The position numbers and the translations under genes are program-made. Positions 54,190 through 64,000 of a stretch of DNA of 64,000 bases are shown piece after piece. Numbering within the stretch: the stretch's first letter is position 1; every line of letters begins with the position of its first letter. This stretch comes from Haliclystus octoradiatus (taxonomy: Eukaryota; Cnidaria; Staurozoa; Stauromedusae; Haliclystidae). The stretch spans positions 18,197,563-18,261,562 of the forward strand of contig OU744447.1 in assembly GCA_916610825.1 (NCBI GenBank), in the 5' to 3' direction. The notes beneath the pieces were generated by a model that was not told the DNA's origin, ran no database searches, and saw only the letters and a program-made list of their open reading frames with translations.

Positions 54190-54471
54190 GTATCCTATGG
54201 AAGGACCCCTAAGGGTCCTTCCACACAATTATATCCCTGCTACTGGATTCGCATCGGCGTACGACGTTGGTATGGTGTTGGTAATGTCGGTCGGTCCACC
54301 AATCAAATCCGCACTATATTCCAACCATAAACCAATGGTTGGTCCAACCTAAATCCGATGCCGAACGACGCTGCTCCAATGTTGGTACTCGTGGGGTCAT
54401 CGCCGAAGGCGAAAATGCCCCGAAGGGGCATTTTCTTCGGGACGGATGGCCCCGGTGGGGCCTTTCGACTA
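54190..54471. repeat. cluster of GC-rich perfect hairpins
   Basis: Four tight hairpins occur within 280 bases: GGAAGGACCCCTAAGGGTCC, GCCGAAGGC, an 11-bp stem GAAAATGCCCC/GGGGCATTTTC with a GAA loop, and GGCCCCGGTGGGGCC. Between them lie repeated GTTGG/CCAAC words. The block directly abuts the left arm of the long inverted repeat and has no counterpart beside the right arm, so it looks like a separate insertion. Confidence 0.65.
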
Positions 54472-55161
54472 CGGTAAACAGAAAATTCAACAGGCTGCAT
54501 GGAGTCATGCGCAATAGCATCCTGTCCCGTCTGATATTTTGGCCACATCTGAATTAAATCTGAATCTCGCACGATTGACTGTACTGCGGTTTGATTTGTA
54601 TTTCAAACTCAACTTGACTTTGAGATTTCTGATGGCTGCCAGAAAAATGGCGGTCTTGTCCGAAAGTAATGAGATTAAAGTTTCAAAATAACAGCTTTTG
54701 ACAATAGTCATCGTCATATAATATAATTTGTGTGGATACAAAGTTCTTATCCTGGTCATCGTAGAATTCCAGTACAGTTGATGTAATATTTATCAATTAT
54801 TTCCACGTCTACGTTGTTACTTATCAACGAACAGTCTAACAGAGACAGAGTACACGGTGTATTTTTAAATAGCTAATATTGAATATTGGACAGGGTAAGG
54901 GAAGATATTTGAAAAATTAACATAAAGCATGGTGTAATCTAATTCAGCTTTGAATAGTAAGATATGATAATATCAATATAACATCAAAACATGAATAGAT
55001 TGTACGCATAGAATAGGCTAGTCTATATTTTCCATAGACTAGCCTACCTTCAAATCATAGTCTATAACCTACATTAATCAGGAAAGTAAGGAAAGGAGCT
55101 CACTCAATCAGCTGCGGTAATAATTGATGATAGTGAGGCTTAGTGATCCACTGTCTATGAT
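54472..55161. repeat. long inverted repeat, left arm (about 690 bp)
   Basis: Starts CGGTAAACAGAAAATTCAAC and ends around GGATCCACTGTCTATGAT; the inverted partner is 59613-60332. Match blocks such as GGATACAAAGTTCTTATCCT and ACGGTGTATTTTTAAATAGC are long and nearly exact, with small indels. Short open frames here are not conserved in reading frame between the arms. Confidence 0.85.
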
Positions 55162-56494
55162 ATGATTATCATATATACATGTATTTATCAGCTTTAATTT
55201 TAATCAATTCATTGAATAAGAAATTGATTTTTTAAATCTTAATAATTCTCAAACACTCAATATATGTCAAAATGTTAGTTATGATATGATATGTTAATAT
55301 AGTACTTCTCATCGATAAAATCTCTACCAAGCCACAGAGTTTTGGGTGAAACAAGTCAGTTGCAGTGTATTGCGCTGAAAGTCGTCATACCATAAACAAT
55401 TATATTGAAGCTTCAAAACTAACAGCGTGCAGTATTAATCAATTCAGAAAATATCAATTATCTGAATTCCATAAAACAATGTAAATATTTAAAAATGCAT
55501 GAATGAACTATAGGCTTTTAATCAATTTATTTCAATTTTAAAAACTACAAGTAGGCCTAACTGTAGTACTAGTATAGTTCAATGATAGCAAGAGCCAGTA
55601 TATATGTTCATGTCATCTTGAAGCAAGACCATACGCATTGAAGTGTGCATCAGATCGAATTTACACAAAATTGATTACGGGTATGAATGTTGTAATGATC
55701 CGATTCCAATCCGATTTGAAGAAATATGCCAATTATAAATATAATCCGATTCGAAGCAAATAATTTGTAATTAATGTAAACTAATCCAAGTTTTTAATGT
55801 ATAAATTTATGGGTGATTGCTTGATACAGTCTCACGCGCTTTAATCAGATATCTTTTAACTTGATGCTGGATATTCTGCTTAAACTAGAACACATTGATT
55901 AATCGCTACAAAGTACAAATACTCTTCCAAGTTTCAAAATCCAAAATCATCTGGAATCAATAAATACAAATTTTACCCAATCCAAAGACCTAAAATATCA
56001 CTACCTGGATGCGATCCAATCTGATTGGATTTGCACATCTTTAATACGCAGGTGCAAAATAAATGAGGCTCAAAACTTTCAGAGGTTAAATTTGTTATTC
56101 ACAACTAACATATATATGTACTTTTGGAATGGTCAAATTCTTTAATTATTATATTTTCTTATTCGTAATTGACAATATTGTCACTTTAGTTTAACTTTCG
56201 TTGTGGGTTTGATTTTAAACACAGCCAAAAAGGTTGAAGGTTGTTCACTTAAATTATACCTGTCAGATATGACTCTGTGATAGTATGATTAATGTAGGTT
56301 CTATTACAAAGTTTATATTATAGAGCGTATGATTTTTTCATTACTCAGAAATTTGGTCCTGATGCTTTTAAGAACGTTTCTTTTAAATTTTATTTCATTT
56401 TATTATTACAAAATATTTCATTAATTATTATCATATGATTTTCACATAGATATATCTTTGGTTGGTGCTACGCAAATAAGTAGGCCTATTCCCC

Positions 56495-56870
56495 TACGAA
56501 AAATTTGTTGAGTTCATGAACTATTCATGAACCTTAAATACAAGCCTGTTTTACACATTCTGGGCACTAGTCACTTTTCTGAGAAGTTATTTTAAATGTA
56601 GTTTTTCAATTTGAATAGGCCTTTCAAGAAACATTAGAATAACTGTTGCGTTGAGTCGTTTCAACTTTTCAAAGTGCAGTACTATACATACTGATCTTCA
56701 TACTATACACTTATTTTTGTGCTGCTTTCAATTCTTCTTACTGACAATTTTTACAGCCTTGATAGTTTGGGCTGAACGTAGCTATATCTGGTTAAATGGC
56801 CTGTTTTTCATGAACAATTCATGAATATTTGTTGGTCCATTTAAAGTTCAAGAACTGTTATCACAGCCTG
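56495..56870. repeat. TTCATGAAC-rich repeat, copy with internal insertion
   Basis: The left part (AATTTGTTGAGTTCATGAAC, ATGAACCTTAAATA) and right part (TTTTTCATGAACAATTCATG, CATTTAAAGTTCAAGAACTG) correspond to the two halves of the 42026-42172 element, with about 250 bases of unrelated DNA between. Confidence 0.5.
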
Positions 56871-58149
56871 CATTTTGCGTATACTTTTACGGATTAACCA
56901 AAGACCAGCAGACTAGGTGGCAGCCATGGGCCTTGTGAGAGGATCAAAACAGACGGGAAAACTTGCACTAGCGCAAGTTAAATAGGCTCGTTCTTTAAAC
57001 ATTCTTGAGCACGAGCTTTACTTAACGTATACTTTATTTCTAATCATCGATAATATAAATGACACCAATGCCATGTATCCTTGTTCAGTAGATTATGTAG
57101 GCAATCAAGGTGTTTTTGCATACTGTTGGTTCTCCCAGACGTCAGCACAGTTTCGAAATGATGGAATACAAAGGCATCAAACAAAATCTTTCTTGTTTCT
57201 AGATGTAAACATCAAGTGAAACTTACTACTGTTGTGCAGGAACGTTTTCTAATTCATGATTGGTAAATTGATAGTTGTTATATGAATTCAATTAATTTCG
57301 ACAATACAGGCAAAGAGAAATTGCTCCATAATTATTGTTGTTTTGCCAAGTCTAAATAATCCCTTGATATTTATCTTGCTTGGTCTTTTCTTGTTGAATA
57401 GAAGCTAAGAACGTCAAAGACTGCGCTTAGACAAACAATCTCCAAATATATAGCAAATCTTTCTTTAATGGTATATATAAAAATGTACCCTAATGTACAA
57501 ATCTCACGGATCGTTATCTAATGACTGTTGTTTCAAACGTTAACTCTTCTACTGATTATACATTCTGTTTAATTCTATTTATTTATGTTTGATACATGAT
57601 TCAGCAATTTAATATCAGGTCAGCTAAGCAAAACATAATTAAAGGTTACATCATAATTCTAAAACTATACATTGAAATGTCTAGGTAATCACATGTTATT
57701 GTTTACAAGTTTGTTTACATAACGGTTACTCATGCATATATAATTATAGTGTTAACGTAATGTTCTAAATCTAAATCTCTAACCTAATCTTTATATTAAT
57801 AGAATGATGTAACTCTTGATTTACAAGTACATCTCTATCAATCAAATAATACTAAGAATAACATAATACAGTTATCTTCATTAATCAAAACAATTGTTAT
57901 CCTGTTTATGAATATATTTGTGAATAGGGCTAATTTGACTACCTTGAACAACACACACTGAAAATACCCACGTGACAAGAGAGAGATTCAATACTCAGAG
58001 GGGGTGTAAGAGGAGAGTTTCAGACAAAATCGGTACAAAATTAGAAATGCATTTGATTGATTCTGAAGTGACTTAAAAGAAGGTAGTAGGGGAGACAGAT
58101 TAGCTACAAGACTCGAGTAACAATGGCTCAAAGGTTTAGGTACAGCATT

Positions 58150-58700
58150 GTGCTGCCCAGGGTTGCACCCATGTAGCTTTTTCTGCTACAGTATTCCAGG
58201 ACCACGCCAAACGCCTAGTCTTATTAAAATTAATTTGAAAACAATGGCCACATGCTCCTTTGCCAGAATTCATAGTGGTCACCTCTATGCAGCAGCCAAC
58301 CGTCTACAGTGGTCACTCTTGGTATGCCTGAAATAGTATTTTCTATCTAATCAACCCTGCATATAAAGGCCACCTGCATATAATGGTGTGATGGGATAAT
58401 TTTGTTTCACTTCGCAGTTTACAATTTAAATTTAACCACATAAGCTTCAAGCTTGTTTGCATGGGAATGAATGTCTGAACAGCAGTCAAATTTATAATCA
58501 ACTAATTGAAATTACAATGAGCTCTATTACATGAAAGTTACTGGTACGTATAGAAAAAAAATACATTTTGTGAGGCGATGAGGAATCAAACCTCGGTCTC
58601 CCACAGGGACTACATGCACTCTACTATTGAGCTACCAGTCTACATTGATCAATTTATCTACCTCTCATAGCTGGCTGCTATACACAGATTTCAACTGTAT
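58150..58700. mobile_element. Tigger-like MITE relative with embedded tRNA-like sequence
   Basis: Shares with the 47777-47952 MITE, in the opposite sense, AGTGGTCACTCTTG, AATAGTATTTTCTATC and TATAAAGGCCACCTGCATAT, and farther on TCAATTTATCTACCTCTCAT. Between these blocks, at about 58560-58645 (minus), a tRNA-like unit has TAGCTCAATAGTAGAGTG (A box) and GGTTTGATTCC (B box). The composite suggests a SINE inserted in, or captured by, the element. Boundaries are approximate. Confidence 0.5.
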
Positions 58701-59612
58701 CTAGCCTATTTCTAAACTTCAACTCATTATTTTGATATTTGCTTGAAGAACATCAATTTTCATAAATGTATGATGATATGTTTGGTAAAATAGTACACAC
58801 ACAGAAGTAGGCCCTACACGAAATATAAACCATCCCTCTATTGTTTCATGATTTCTGCCAAGGCATGTTAGGGGCATATTTGCTATTGAAAAGTTAACAT
58901 TTCTCTTTGCTGATTACTAGGCTTAATCTACAAAACATATGTCCGCGTACAGTCGAGCTCTCAGCCTCCCGTATGTCTAGCATAATTTTCTAGGAGGTAG
59001 GTTAATATCACGAGACATCCTGATGAAGATTACCGATGTTGCTTAAATTTTAATTATCTTGACTGATCACCTCAGAATGCTGTCTCTTTCAACTTTGTAG
59101 GGGCCTACCCTTCATAAATCAAAAATTAGCTTAGCCTATAATCTTGTAGATTGTCCATTAGTTATTTGTTGTGTAAGTATCTCATATTGATGCATATACA
59201 CACATGTTGATACATATTAATTAATAATTATTATAGTCAAGGTGTAAAGGATTATGACAAAGTAATCGTCCCAAATGCCACAATTGTCCTGTTTCTGCAA
59301 GTGGTTAATAATCCATTTATTAGCTGTGCTATATCCACGGTGGAACACTTTATCAGAGGATTTTGTTCTGCAAGTAGCCTACATTTCTATGATTTTAAAC
59401 AATATTACAAACATATACTCTGGCTCAGTGTTGCAAAGTCTACAATACAAATAGATAAGTTTGTTTACTATTTCAGATAAGTTGTTTTTAAAAACAATAA
59501 CTATTAGTTTTCAACTGAATTGAGATACTGTGTGTAGTGGAGACCAAAAGCTCTTCCATAATAGTCGCTCATTAATGTTAGCTTTTTTGTAATTTAATAA
59601 ATATTATATCAG

Positions 59613-60332
59613 ATCAAAGACAGTGGATCACTAAGCCTATCTATCATCAGTTAGTACCTTGGCCCTTATTTGATTGAGTGAGCTCCTTCCCCTACTTTTC
59701 TGATTAATGTAGGTTATAGACTATGATTTGAAGGTAGGCTAGTCTACGACTTTTCTACGAGCAATGACTTGAGAAAATATAGACTAGCCTATTCTATGTG
59801 TACAATTTATTCATGTTTTGATGTTATATTGATATTATCAACTCTTACTATTCAAAGCTGAGTTACATTACACCATATTTCATGTTAATTTTTCAAATAT
59901 CTTCCCTTACCCTGTCCAATATTCAATATTAGCTATTTAAAAATACACCGTGTACTCTGTCTCTGTTAGACTGTTCGTTGATAAGTAACAACGTAGACGT
60001 GCAAATAATTGATAAATGTTACATCAACTGTACTGGATTTTTATGATGACCAGGATAAGAACTTTGTATCCACACAAATTATATTATATGACGATGACTA
60101 TTGTCGAAAGCTGTTATTTTGAAACTTTAATCTCATTCCATTCGGACTAGACCGCCATTTTCTGGCCGCCATCAGAAATCTCAAAGTCAAGTTGAGTTTG
60201 AAATACAAATCAAACCGAAGTACAGTCAATCGTGCGAGATTCAGATTTAATTCAGATGTGGCCAAAATATCAGACGGGACAGGATGCTACTGCGCATGAC
60301 TCCATGCAGCCTGTTGAATATTCTGTTTACCG
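59613..60332. repeat. long inverted repeat, right arm (about 720 bp)
   Basis: Inverted copy of 54472-55161, ending ATTCTGTTTACCG at 60332. It has about 30 extra bases near 59745-59780 (ACGACTTTTCTACGAGCAAT), which account for the length difference. Confidence 0.85.
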
Positions 60333-61976
60333 ATTTACACAAAGTATTGTACTGCTGGCTGCTGAACTATCAAACCACATCCTCTGCGAATTATCTACCT
60401 CACCATTGTTACCATTCCTATACAAGGCGTTACTGTTTATTATTGTGGCTGGTTGCCTTGGACTTCAAATTGTATTTAAATTTATATTTGCATATTATTT
60501 ATCGTAATATGCGAACTCAAGTGTGTCTGATTTAATTATAAGTGACTTATTTTACCGTTTAGTTATCTTTCAAGTTTAATTGCTTGACCGTGAAGTTGTA
60601 TATTGATTTATTGTTACCATTGGTATGGTTTGATGGCTAAAAGTAACTTTAGTGTACTTCTATTTATTATAACATTGACATTGCATGGCAATGACATTCC
60701 CCATTCACGTGCGCGCGAGGTATTATGTAATATGTATCAAATTTTACATGATGCAATGAATACAGCTGCTTTGAATTTTGCATGCGCAACTACATGAATT
60801 GCTCACTCCCAAATCCTAAATTTGCAACCTTTAAACGTCATTTTACATGATTTACCACTTTAATGAACTGGGCTTTCCAGTAACTTCGTGCTACTATGCT
60901 ACTAACTGCTAGTCTCCTGCCGCCGTACAACTTTTTACAATTTGCAATACCAATCACAGGCTACCTGTCTGATCATTCACTTCTGTGTGAATTTTTCACT
61001 ACTTAATTGTAACTTGTGTGTGTTACTTTTTATGAGTAATTTTTTATTGATTTCGTCCATCTATTTATTTGAGACATATAGAGGAGACCAGCAGCCCATC
61101 GTAATCCCCTTCGTGCCAACTGTTCCTTACCGCCTACCGCCGATTCACCAACGACCCCCAAAGACACTGCCGCTTTAAATCACCAACCACAAATGTAGCA
61201 AACCGATAATAGTAGTAATGCAAATAGTAGAATAATGGGAATTACAAGATGACACTGACAAACGAGACAACAGAACTTCATGATCAATGCTGCTTAGTCT
61301 TCTGGTGTTACGCAATGGGTACAGAAATATGTGTGGCGTTTTACAATGTACATTGCGAGATGCATTGATTGATACTATAATACCTCATACGTCATTATAT
61401 TGTGAAACAGGCACTATTTTCAAAAGAGGACCTGTTTCTTCGAACCTGTGTGGTCGAACAATCAAGATACGCAGCAAGTATATAGCCTAACAATTGTTTA
61501 TCAATGACAGACAAAAGTAGGTTATTGCAACGCCCTTCAACAAGTTTTAAAGATGAATAGATTTAGCTTATTTGCAGTTCCACATCTTCCATTATCAATT
61601 TAAAAGCAATCAGTTAGATAAAAGGACGCTGTCCTGTTCGTTTGGCGTCGTTTCAGGACCTGTTCAGAGACATCATTTATTTAAAGTTGTTATTCGATTA
61701 CAGGCCGCTAGCATCGAAAGTTTACAATTAACAGTGAATTGCATTGGCTTGTGGCTAGATTGAGTTACTGCCGTTTAAAACCCCGTTTTCAAAATTCAAT
61801 AAGCAATCTACATTTGACTTCAAAGAAAGCAGTAACTAATTATCATCAAGTGAAATTGATTTCACAGAGGAGCAGTAACTTTGAATTGGATGAAATATAC
61901 TTTTTATTTTCTTCTGCCATCGTAACAAATAAGCAAATTCAACATTAAAGTTTATTTTCCAATCTGAAAGTGAGCA
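60333..61976. other. region upstream of GCLC
   Basis: Promoter and 5' UTR territory of GCLC. One open frame (60942-61178) has a hydrophobic stretch followed by a proline-rich end (VPTVPYRLPPIHQRPPK) but no good start and no known family. No regulatory element could be assigned safely. Confidence 0.4.
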
Positions 61977-62126
61977 ATGGGTCTGCTTACCCAAGGAACT
62001 TCGATGAACTGGGAGGAAATTAAAGAGTGGTGCGAACACATTAAAAGGCATGGCATTATGCAGTTTATACATCAGTATAATAAACTAAAAGATAGAACTA
62101 ACGATTCACTCAAATGGGGAGATGAG
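61977..62126 (+). CDS. GCLC: glutamate-cysteine ligase catalytic subunit, first coding exon (partial)
   Basis: The ATG at 61977 begins MGLLTQGTSMNWEEIKEWCE, then HIKRHGIMQFIHQY and LKWGDE, before a GTAAGA donor after 62126. This matches the N-terminus of animal GCLC (MGLLSQG..., HGI-QF-H-Y, LKWGDE), and exon 1 of the human gene ends at the same GDE|VEY position, so 50 codons in phase 0 are seen. GCLC makes gamma-glutamylcysteine from glutamate and cysteine with ATP, the limiting step of glutathione synthesis in the cytosol. Exon 2 was not found up to 64000, so intron 1 exceeds 1.87 kb and contains the Ty3/gypsy remnant. Confidence 0.93.
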
Positions 62127-63099
62127 GTAAGAATGCCTTCTGTATGAATATAATTGTACTGACTATGAGATACATACTACATGATCAATGTATGATGAGG
62201 CAGGTCGTACAGCCAACTGAAATGCATTAAATCAGGTAATCCCGCAGGTAATACAAATTACGATATGATGTGATTGCACCACATCTGATATCTCCTAATA
62301 AACCCTTCACAGCACATAAATACACGGTTATATATAATAATACCAAAGTAAAATTTGATTGATTAGATAAGGCGACAGGGATATCGGTGATTGGGCTATA
62401 CAGTACTGCATTGGTGGCGTTGAAAATAATTTGATAAATATAACAGCGGACGGTTGTACACGATTATCTAAAACTTGAGAGGAATATTCAAGCGTAAAAT
62501 TGTTTTTTTGCTAGCTGTGCTGTTGATCAGATTTTAGAGCATATAATTATTCGATCATCAATTATTCATTGATACTTGCTATAGCTCATTTAGCGTCCAC
62601 TCTCTCACAATGGACAGTGCTGAGGAATATTGTTATTGAAGACATTTCAATTTATCAAGTAAAGCGCGTGTTTTGAACAAAAATAATCATCATGACTCAA
62701 CTTCCGTACTTTTGGTAACGGGTACGTTCAAATGTTAAAGTGTTCAAACATTATAATTCAGATAAAATTTTAGGGTATTTTCTTTTCTCATTTCTTATGG
62801 TTGAATCTGTTCTTTGTAAAAGTATATTTGGGTTATCATTTTCATGATGCGGAACCTTTTTATGGTCATTCTGCCACCAAAGCTCTGTTCAGAACAACAC
62901 CGTTGAAGCGCTATGGAAGTTATCCCCCCGTGAAAGGATACTTATACTTTACGAATAACTATGACGAATTTGAGAACGCACACAGTTTAAAACATTTTTG
63001 AGCAAGCGGAAACGTCATGATTTGATTTCTATGCACGATTTGAGACCATTTGTACTGTGCCAGTTAATTAAATCATAATCAATTACGACACAATAGACA
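62127..63099. other. GCLC intron 1, with an unexplained open frame
   Basis: AT-rich intron. The frame 62774-63001 (plus) is open after an AG and reads protein-like (YHFHDAEPFYGHSATKALFR, later YPPVKGYLYFTNNYDEFENA), but has no ATG, no good acceptor tract and no family I recognise. It could be part of the decayed retroelement that follows, or chance. Confidence 0.35.
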
Positions 63100-64000
63100 G
63101 TTGTTTTGATTTGGCTCTTTATGATAAATCACCTGCAACGTTTTCTCGCTCTCGTTCGTCAATGCCGCAAGCCCGTCAGCAAACACGGCCACAATCTCCC
63201 TCTCAAGTTCAGGGAAACGATAACCCACGTCGATTCCCCAGAGATTCGACGTGGTAACTTTATATGTAACTACAAATATGCCTTGTTTTCCTGCTACAGT
63301 ATTTTTAATAGACACTGGTTCAGCCGTTGCCATTATTCCTATTTCATTGCGTTAGTCAGCCACAGTACATTATTCTTTCAGTCATGTTAATCTTTCGTCC
63401 GCATCAGGTCAAGCCAATGATGTCCGGGATGATGTAGCCTGCTCGCAGACTCACTGTCAAAATGAAATCTTGGTAAACAGTAGACTTGGTAAACTGTCTA
63501 CCAAATTTACATTTTGACAGTGAGTCTGCGAGCAGGCCAGGGATGATGTCGCCGGCGGATTAATTTCTGCCCGCGCCAGTTGCCTCGCCTACGCCGTTGT
63601 TATACTCATGCATTTGTAATTGCTGACGTAACACAGCCTATTCTAGGGACAATAACAATAATAATAATAAAGTTTTTATCTCAGCATTCAATTTAATTTA
63701 GATATTTCTTCATGGCTAATTATCGAAAAATAAACCAATTTACCAACTTCTTTAAAATCTTGTTCTATTTCAATTCAACAATCACAAATTACATTCCCAT
63801 CTAATATAAAACAAAACATGATTGTATTATTTCAACGTCATAAAGATATTTTTCTTTCCAAGAAACTCCCCGAATGACATTTGCCATCGGATTGAAACTA
63901 CTGGGGGACCGTCATATTGTCAACCGGGCCGTTTACATCCATCTAAATTGTCTATTGCGCGCGCTGAGTTTCAAAAGTTATTAGAGGATGGTATTATTCG
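63100..64000 (+). pseudogene. decayed Ty3/gypsy pol fragment (protease to RT start), runs off the window
   Basis: At about 63287-63355 the frame reads ATVFLIDTGSAVAIIPIS, the aspartic protease site with DTG at 63311. At about 63882-64000 it reads HRIETTGGPS, then GRLHPSKLSIARAEFQKLLE and DGIIR, the start of a Ty3/gypsy reverse transcriptase (Mag/K02A2.6-like). Upstream is an Arg/Gln/Pro-rich stretch typical of the Gag-Pol linker. Stop codons and frame changes separate the pieces, and a MITE sits between them, so it is not functional. Removing the MITE and its duplication leaves about 470 bases between DTG and the RT start, a normal linker size. The orientation matches GCLC. Confidence 0.8.
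63436..63539. mobile_element. 104-bp MITE with 10-bp target duplication
   Basis: Inverted ends GCCTGCTCGCAGACTCACTG (left) continue through TCAAAATG and return exactly inverted at the right. GGGATGATGT flanks both sides (63426-63435 and 63540-63549). A 9-10 bp duplication is typical of Mutator-like elements. The element interrupts the Ty3/gypsy protease-RT linker. Confidence 0.85.

Larger units (their letters stand above)
55162..59612. other. 4.45 kb spacer between inverted-repeat arms
   Basis: AT-rich, with no ORF that resembles a transposase or other protein. It contains a TTCATGAAC-family copy (56495-56870) and the MITE/SINE composite at 58150-58700. If the long inverted repeat is a transposon, its interior is non-coding. 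Confidence 0.5.

Noticed and set aside
63079-63333. 84-codon minus-strand frame
   Set aside because: Antisense to the Ty3/gypsy protease remnant, which has the recognisable DTG motif on the plus strand.

Overview
This window is a piece of an animal nuclear genome. It is strongly AT-rich, its genes are split by many mostly GT-AG introns (one GC-AG), and it carries an NK2-class homeobox gene, a group-A bHLH gene, a nuclear-type tRNA-Gln and animal-type orthologues of TBC1D2, NFU1 and GCLC. The phylum cannot be fixed from the sequence. The tRNA-derived SINEs, small inverted-repeat elements and LTR elements would fit a repeat-rich invertebrate, but that is inference. Exon structures were rebuilt by hand by matching splice-site phase, so single boundaries may be off.

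Layout. Left end, minus strand (5790 down past position 1): first nine coding exons of a TBC1D2/Armus-like Rab-GAP gene with a complete PH domain; intron 2 holds a 1.17 kb AAT microsatellite. 8421-9288 (+): a bHLH transcription factor. 13464-16298 (+): a two-exon NK2.2/vnd-type homeobox gene. 17143-17407 (-): first coding exon of a secreted, prohormone-like precursor. 18227-18298 (-): tRNA-Gln(TTG). 21424-21766 (+): last exon of a small acidic, probably secreted protein. 22004-37093 (-): a ten-exon BFR1-like coiled-coil gene. Its 7.3 kb first intron contains a DNA transposon (30461-35464) that was itself split by a young LTR retrotransposon (30966-35189, 5-bp target duplication, LTRs differing at one base). 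38024-51212 (-): nine-exon NFU1, the mitochondrial Fe-S assembly factor; its 6.5 kb first intron carries a foldback element and several small inverted-repeat elements. 51.2-62.0 kb: gene-poor, dominated by a long inverted repeat with 0.7 kb arms (54472-55161 and 59613-60332). 61977-62126 (+): first coding exon of GCLC. 63.1-64.0 kb (+): decayed Ty3/gypsy pol fragment interrupted by a 104-bp MITE.

The genes are independent eukaryotic loci with no operon logic. Two themes stand out. The 8-22 kb stretch groups two developmental, likely neural or endocrine regulators with two candidate secreted peptides. At the right, NFU1 (Fe-S delivery to lipoate synthase) and GCLC (glutathione synthesis) lie divergently about 10.8 kb apart. 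Most remaining unusual structure is mobile-element derived: nested insertions, foldbacks, a SINE family and a palindromic TTCATGAAC-rich family.
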